From HXMU1420-13 sp963691715 (GTDB lineage: Bacteria > Bacteroidota > Rhodothermia > Balneolales > Balneolaceae): a stretch of 64,000 bases of DNA. Positions 61,256 to 64,000 of this stretch are shown piece by piece (positions within the stretch are counted from its first letter, which is position 1; the number at the start of each line of letters is the position of its first letter). A program made the position numbers and the translations under genes. The notes under the pieces are model-generated. The model made no database searches and was not told where the DNA came from. It saw only the letters and a program-made list of their open reading frames with translations. The DNA is taken from assembly GCA_963691715.1 (NCBI GenBank), contig OY829281.1:1488001-1552000 (forward strand), in the 5' to 3' direction.

Positions 61256-62815
61256 ATGACTAATAAATCAATTTTTACTGCCCAAATTTCTGCTATAGTC
61301 GCCCTTGGTGGCTTACTAATGGGCTTCGATGCCTCTGTTATTTCGGGAGTAAATAAATTCGTTCAATTAGATTTTAACCTTTCAGATATTGAACTAGGAT
61401 TTTCGGTAAGTTCTCTTACTATAGTTGCTGCAATTGCAATGATGACAGCAGGTCCTTTAAGTGATAAGTTTGGACGTAGAATACTTTTAAAGGTATGTGC
61501 AATTGTATTCACAATTTCTGCGATAGGTTCAGCCCTAGCCCCTAATTTTTTTCTGTTCTTGTTGTTTAGAATGCTAGGAGGTTTAGGTGTTGGGGCATCG
61601 TTAATCTTAGCGCCAATGTATATTGCAGAAATAGCTCCACCTGAGTCTAGAGGCAAATTAGTTTCATTTAACCAACTAAATATTGTAATTGGAATTTCTC
61701 TAGCTTTTTTCTCTAACTATTTCATACTCTCTTTAGGAGATTCCTCAGCAAGTTGGGTAGAAACTTTAGGTATCGCTGACAACAATTGGCGATGGATGCT
61801 TGGCATAGAGGCAATCCCTGCAGTATTCTACTTCTTTGGCTTATATGTTGTGCCAGAAAGCCCTCGTTGGTTACTTATGAAAAATAGAGATGCAGAAGCT
61901 AAAGAGGTAATGCTCAAGTTTCAATCTGCAGAACATGTTCAGATTGATATTGATGCTGTGAAGGAAAGTCTTGCTTTAGATAAAAATAAAACTAAAACTC
62001 CATTAGCTGAGATTTTTAAACCTGCATTTAAGCTGGTACTTACCATAGGAATTGTAATTGGTATTCTTCAACAAATTACAGGTATTAACGCAGTATTCTT
62101 TTATGCACCAATGATCTTCGAACAATCTGGGATAGGGACAGATGCTTCTTTTATTCAAGCTATTTTAGTTGGCTTAACAAACCTAATTTTCACTATTCTA
62201 GCGATGTTATTGATTGATAAATTAGGTCGGAAACCATTACTAATTGTTGGTGTAAGTGGAATTACTTTTTTTATGTGTTTATTAGCTTATGGGTTTAATT
62301 CAGCTACTTTTTCTCTAGATCAGGAAAAATTAGATATGATCTCAAATGAAGAGGTGCGAACAGAACTAGCTATTTTATATGGAAAAGAATTTGAAAATGA
62401 TGTCGACTATAAGGATTCTATCAAAGAAATATTAGGTGAATTAAAAGCTAAACAATATGAATCTGAGTTAATAACCGCTGCAATAACAATCAATCCAACA
62501 CTTATTTTGATTGGAATAATTGGGTTTGTGGCGTGTTTTGCAATCTCGTTAGGTCCTGTAATGTGGGTGTTATTTTCAGAACTATTCCCCCTTAAAATTA
62601 AGGGCATTGCCATTTCCTTTGTTGGATTTATAAACTCAGCTGTAAGCGCTGGTGTGCAATTTGTATTTCCTTGGGAACTTTCGACTTTAGGAAGTAGTAC
62701 TACGTTTTTTATTTATGGAGTATTTGCACTTATTGGCCTAATATTTATTGTATTCAAACTTCCAGAAACCAAAGGAAAAAGTCTTGAAGAATTAGAACAT
62801 CTTTTAGTGAAGTAA
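61256..62815 (+). CDS. Sugar porter family MFS transporter
   Basis: A 519-residue MFS transporter with 12 expected membrane helices. Sugar porter marks: GFDASVISGVNKF in helix 1, DKFGRR between helices 2 and 3, PESPRWLL after helix 6, QQITGINAVFFYAPMIF in helix 7, and PETKGKSLEELE at the C-terminus. A soluble insertion of about 50 residues lies around residues 345-400 between helices 9 and 10. It probably imports a monosaccharide with a proton. Confidence 0.93.
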   Translation: MTNKSIFTAQISAIVALGGLLMGFDASVISGVNKFVQLDFNLSDIELGFSVSSLTIVAAIAMMTAGPLSDKFGRRILLKVCAIVFTISAIGSALAPNFFLFLLFRMLGGLGVGASLILAPMYIAEIAPPESRGKLVSFNQLNIVIGISLAFFSNYFILSLGDSSASWVETLGIADNNWRWMLGIEAIPAVFYFFGLYVVPESPRWLLMKNRDAEAKEVMLKFQSAEHVQIDIDAVKESLALDKNKTKTPLAEIFKPAFKLVLTIGIVIGILQQITGINAVFFYAPMIFEQSGIGTDASFIQAILVGLTNLIFTILAMLLIDKLGRKPLLIVGVSGITFFMCLLAYGFNSATFSLDQEKLDMISNEEVRTELAILYGKEFENDVDYKDSIKEILGELKAKQYESELITAAITINPTLILIGIIGFVACFAISLGPVMWVLFSELFPLKIKGIAISFVGFINSAVSAGVQFVFPWELSTLGSSTTFFIYGVFALIGLIFIVFKLPETKGKSLEELEHLLVK

Positions 62816-62879
62816 ATGCTTGAATATTTAAAAACAAACAGAACATTCTTAACTCATCTTTTTTAGTGTATTTCTTTAT

Positions 62880-64000
62880 TTAATAATCTTGAAACTGAGT
62901 GTCCATCCATAAAATTCTATCGGAAATCCATTGTTTTAAATAATTTATTTCATCCTCATAGGTAACACCTACAAAAGAATTAAAAATAAGTTCTTCTCCT
63001 AACACATCCCATTTTTCATAATTTCTATGTATAGCATCCCCTGCTTCTAATTCTTCAATATAAGTATCAATCATTCTATGAATATAATCTTCATTAAAGA
63101 ATGAATTTTTTAATTCACTCCAGCGTGTTTTTACTGCCAATCTAAAAGTTGAATCCTCAAGAAAAATTTTCCAATAAAATGGGACTAACCATAAATCTTC
63201 GGAATGCCTTTCATTAAATAAATATATCCAACCCTCTTTTGAGCTCCTCCAATCATTTCCAAACCCGATGTTAAAATCCCAAATAGGCCCCATGTTTAGT
63301 TTCCCCTCTTTGTCTTTATGAAGATATGTACTTAACCTATATGCATCCGGATTTGCCGCTAATTCATTTAATAAGAAATGGTCAACAAAACTATTAATGT
63401 TAATATATTCTGAATAAACGGTATTAAAGTCTTTGCCTAAAATAGCTGATTCAAACCTATCGATATATTGCTGTACATACAATTTTTGTTGTGAAGTGAT
63501 TTCATTTGCATCCGGTTCTTCATATAAATAATAAGTTTCTTCCCCCCTCTTAGAATCATATGGTGGATACATTAATTCTTCACCGTATGCGCTATAATTT
63601 GATCGAAATCCAAGAAATTCGTTGTACTCTTCCATTCCTCCCCAATCTTCATTATCTGAATCACCAGATGTTTTATCAATTTTCAAAATATAACCACCTG
63701 TAAGGTCTGCCCCTTCATTTTCATCTGGTTGTAAATTTGAAATATTTAATCGAACCTCATCTCTTTTTATTTTTTCCATTAAAATATATAGTCCGAGATA
63801 GTTTTCATTAATTTCTAATTCAGCAAAGAATCCACGGCTCGCATATTCACCAATTTTCCTGGCTAAATCATAAGCTAATTTATTTCTAAAAAACGTCTTA
63901 TCACTATAAGGGCCATATAAGATCCAATCTTCTTCTTGGGGCAATCCATTTATAGTCACATCTAAATCATCACCATCAGAATCCCAAGTTTCGAAACCAT
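62880..64000 (-). CDS. CotH-family kinase-like protein, partial at 5' end
   Basis: The frame is open to the right edge (TWDSDGDDLDVTINGLPQEEDW before the in-frame GTG at 63959), so the start is outside the window. At least 373 residues are visible. CotH motifs are WILYGPYSDKTFFRNKLAYDLA, RGFFAELEINENYLGLYILMEKIKRDEV and GPIWDFNIGFGN (the metal-binding Asp). CotH homologues phosphorylate proteins in spore coats; in Gram-negative bacteria such proteins are usually secreted and of unknown role. It is convergent with the sugar porter. Confidence 0.85.
   Translation of the reverse strand, partial: GFETWDSDGDDLDVTINGLPQEEDWILYGPYSDKTFFRNKLAYDLARKIGEYASRGFFAELEINENYLGLYILMEKIKRDEVRLNISNLQPDENEGADLTGGYILKIDKTSGDSDNEDWGGMEEYNEFLGFRSNYSAYGEELMYPPYDSKRGEETYYLYEEPDANEITSQQKLYVQQYIDRFESAILGKDFNTVYSEYININSFVDHFLLNELAANPDAYRLSTYLHKDKEGKLNMGPIWDFNIGFGNDWRSSKEGWIYLFNERHSEDLWLVPFYWKIFLEDSTFRLAVKTRWSELKNSFFNEDYIHRMIDTYIEELEAGDAIHRNYEKWDVLGEELIFNSFVGVTYEDEINYLKQWISDRILWMDTQFQDY

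Noticed and set aside
1..64000. tRNA or rRNA genes
   Set aside because: No cloverleaf or conserved rRNA stretches were recognised on reading; a covariance search was not possible, so small RNAs may have been missed.

Overview
The window is AT-rich chromosomal DNA, probably from a free-living marine-type member of the Bacteroidota/Balneolota/Rhodothermota group. Reasons: many short lipoproteins with a Cys lipobox, a DUF4296 lipoprotein, a PrcB-like lipoprotein, a short LeuA without the C-terminal regulatory domain, a CotH-family protein, a Nudix-type transcriptional regulator, and mostly weak ribosome binding sites. This taxonomic guess rests on gene content only. No rRNA, tRNA or CRISPR array was seen.

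Layout. 1-7.4 kb: peptidase E-like end, amidohydrolase lipoprotein, a small-molecule kinase/phosphatase pair, two esterase/hydrolase genes and a DinB-like protein. 7.4-9.0 kb and 18.9-24.2 kb: accessory DNA made of small same-strand genes (two toxin-antitoxin pairs, DUF4279, SF0329-like, ACT_3, lipoprotein, membrane protein), each separated by a copy of a roughly 190-bp repeat with integron attC-like ends. One copy-flanked cassette carries an IS1595-like insertion with 18-bp inverted repeats and an 8-bp target duplication. Between these blocks lie a regulator, dapD, a GH16 glucanase lipoprotein, a GH13 alpha-glucosidase, and an aldo/keto reductase - LLM monooxygenase - SSS symporter operon with a LacI-type operator between the last two transcription units. 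24.2-34.4 kb: a D-lactate dehydrogenase-like flavo-iron-sulfur protein, an isochorismatase-like hydrolase divergent from an AraC regulator, a mutarotase-like gene followed by a frameshifted NrtR/AraR-type Nudix regulator, an IS481 relic, a GNAT pseudogene and a zinc-protease lipoprotein.

34.4-49.5 kb: lysC-dapB-dapA operon, an esterase, a DUF819 transporter-like protein, a beta-lactamase-fold protein lacking the SxxK motif, an RsmI-like methyltransferase, an ankyrin protein, an Amidase_3, udk, coaX, an SDR, recQ and a CBS protein. 49.5-61.1 kb: branched-chain amino acid biosynthesis in two divergent blocks, leuA-leuC-leuD-leuB (minus) and ilvD-ilvB-ilvN-ilvC (plus). The ilv operon is preceded by an 18-codon leader peptide rich in Leu/Ile/Val, alternative hairpins and a terminator directly before ilvD, a complete-looking transcription attenuator. 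61.2-64 kb: a sugar porter and a partial CotH-family gene running off the right edge.

The two strongest observations are the ilv leader attenuator and the split, integron-cassette-like repeat array without a visible integrase.
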